Of a stretch of 6,205 nt of DNA, positions 6,109 through 6,205 are shown piece after piece. The stretch comes from CAYMRB01 sp964392615. Its GTDB lineage: Bacteria; Planctomycetota; UBA8108. Position 1 is the first letter of the stretch. Each line of letters starts with the position of its first letter. The notes beneath the pieces were generated by a model. The model was not told where the DNA came from. It worked only from the letters and a program-made list of their open reading frames with translations, and did not search any database. The translations under genes and the position numbers were made by a program. Where the stretch lies: the NCBI GenBank assembly GCA_964392615.1, contig CAYMRB010000529.1:1-6205 (forward strand), written 5' to 3'.

Positions 6109-6205
6109 TTACGGACAGTTCAGCGGCGTCTCGCAGCCGAGCGCTACGTCGTCCGCCGTGTTGCTCGTGCCGCACTCGGGGAACGGTTCAGGAATCGCCG
6201 GCCCG
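6109..6205 (-). CDS. C-terminal end of an unrecognised, cysteine-containing protein (5' part beyond window)
   Basis: A minus-strand frame enters from the right edge and ends at TAA (6111-6109), giving about 32 residues: GPAIPEPFPECGTSNT followed by ADDVALGCETPLNCP. Nearly all third codon positions are G or C, as in the neighbouring genes, which supports real coding. Three cysteines and the Pro-rich composition suggest an exported protein, but the family is not recognised and too little is visible to name a function. It converges on endonuclease V with 48 bp between the stop codons. Confidence 0.6.
   Translation of the reverse strand, partial: GPAIPEPFPECGTSNTADDVALGCETPLNCP

Overview
The window is GC-rich DNA with strong G/C bias at third codon positions. 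It holds six convincing protein genes: four complete genes in one minus-strand operon, one minus-strand gene cut by the left edge, and one plus-strand gene. The tail of a seventh gene enters from the right edge. Gene content (ECF sigma factor, type I dockerin, VIT-domain lipoprotein, DPP IV-type S9 peptidase) suggests a Planctomycetota-like bacterium. That is an inference from gene style; no rRNA or other marker is present.

Layout. Positions 1-1539 (minus) encode the signal peptide and beta-propeller of a secreted dipeptidyl-peptidase-IV-like protease whose catalytic domain lies beyond the left edge. Positions 1540-1766 form an intergenic stretch with a hairpin that may end the operon, plus two small dyads. 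Positions 1767-5151 (minus) hold the operon, in transcription order: ECF sigma factor (5151-4567), a single-pass membrane protein with a C-terminal dockerin (4490-3948), an exported protein with a cohesin-like domain (3946-3320), and a VIT-domain lipoprotein (3323-1767). The last three are separated by 1 bp and then overlap by 4 bp. Two near-identical 21-bp direct repeats (4546-4566 and 5181-5201) bracket the sigma gene. A 234-bp divergent region leads to endonuclease V (5386-6060, plus). A perfect 9-bp inverted repeat starts right after its stop codon, and the C-terminal end of a convergent secreted-looking protein follows (6205-6109, minus).

How the genes may work together. The second operon gene sits where an ECF sigma factor usually has its membrane anti-sigma partner. 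It has a cytoplasmic N-terminus, one membrane helix and an extracytoplasmic calcium-binding dockerin. The next gene encodes an exported domain resembling cohesin, the natural partner fold of dockerin. The fourth encodes a VIT lipoprotein whose usual von Willebrand A domain appears to be cleanly absent. Together they look like an envelope-sensing or surface-assembly module in which a cohesin-dockerin contact might be coupled to sigma-factor activity. This is the most interesting content of the window. The domain calls rest on visible motifs; the functional link is inference.
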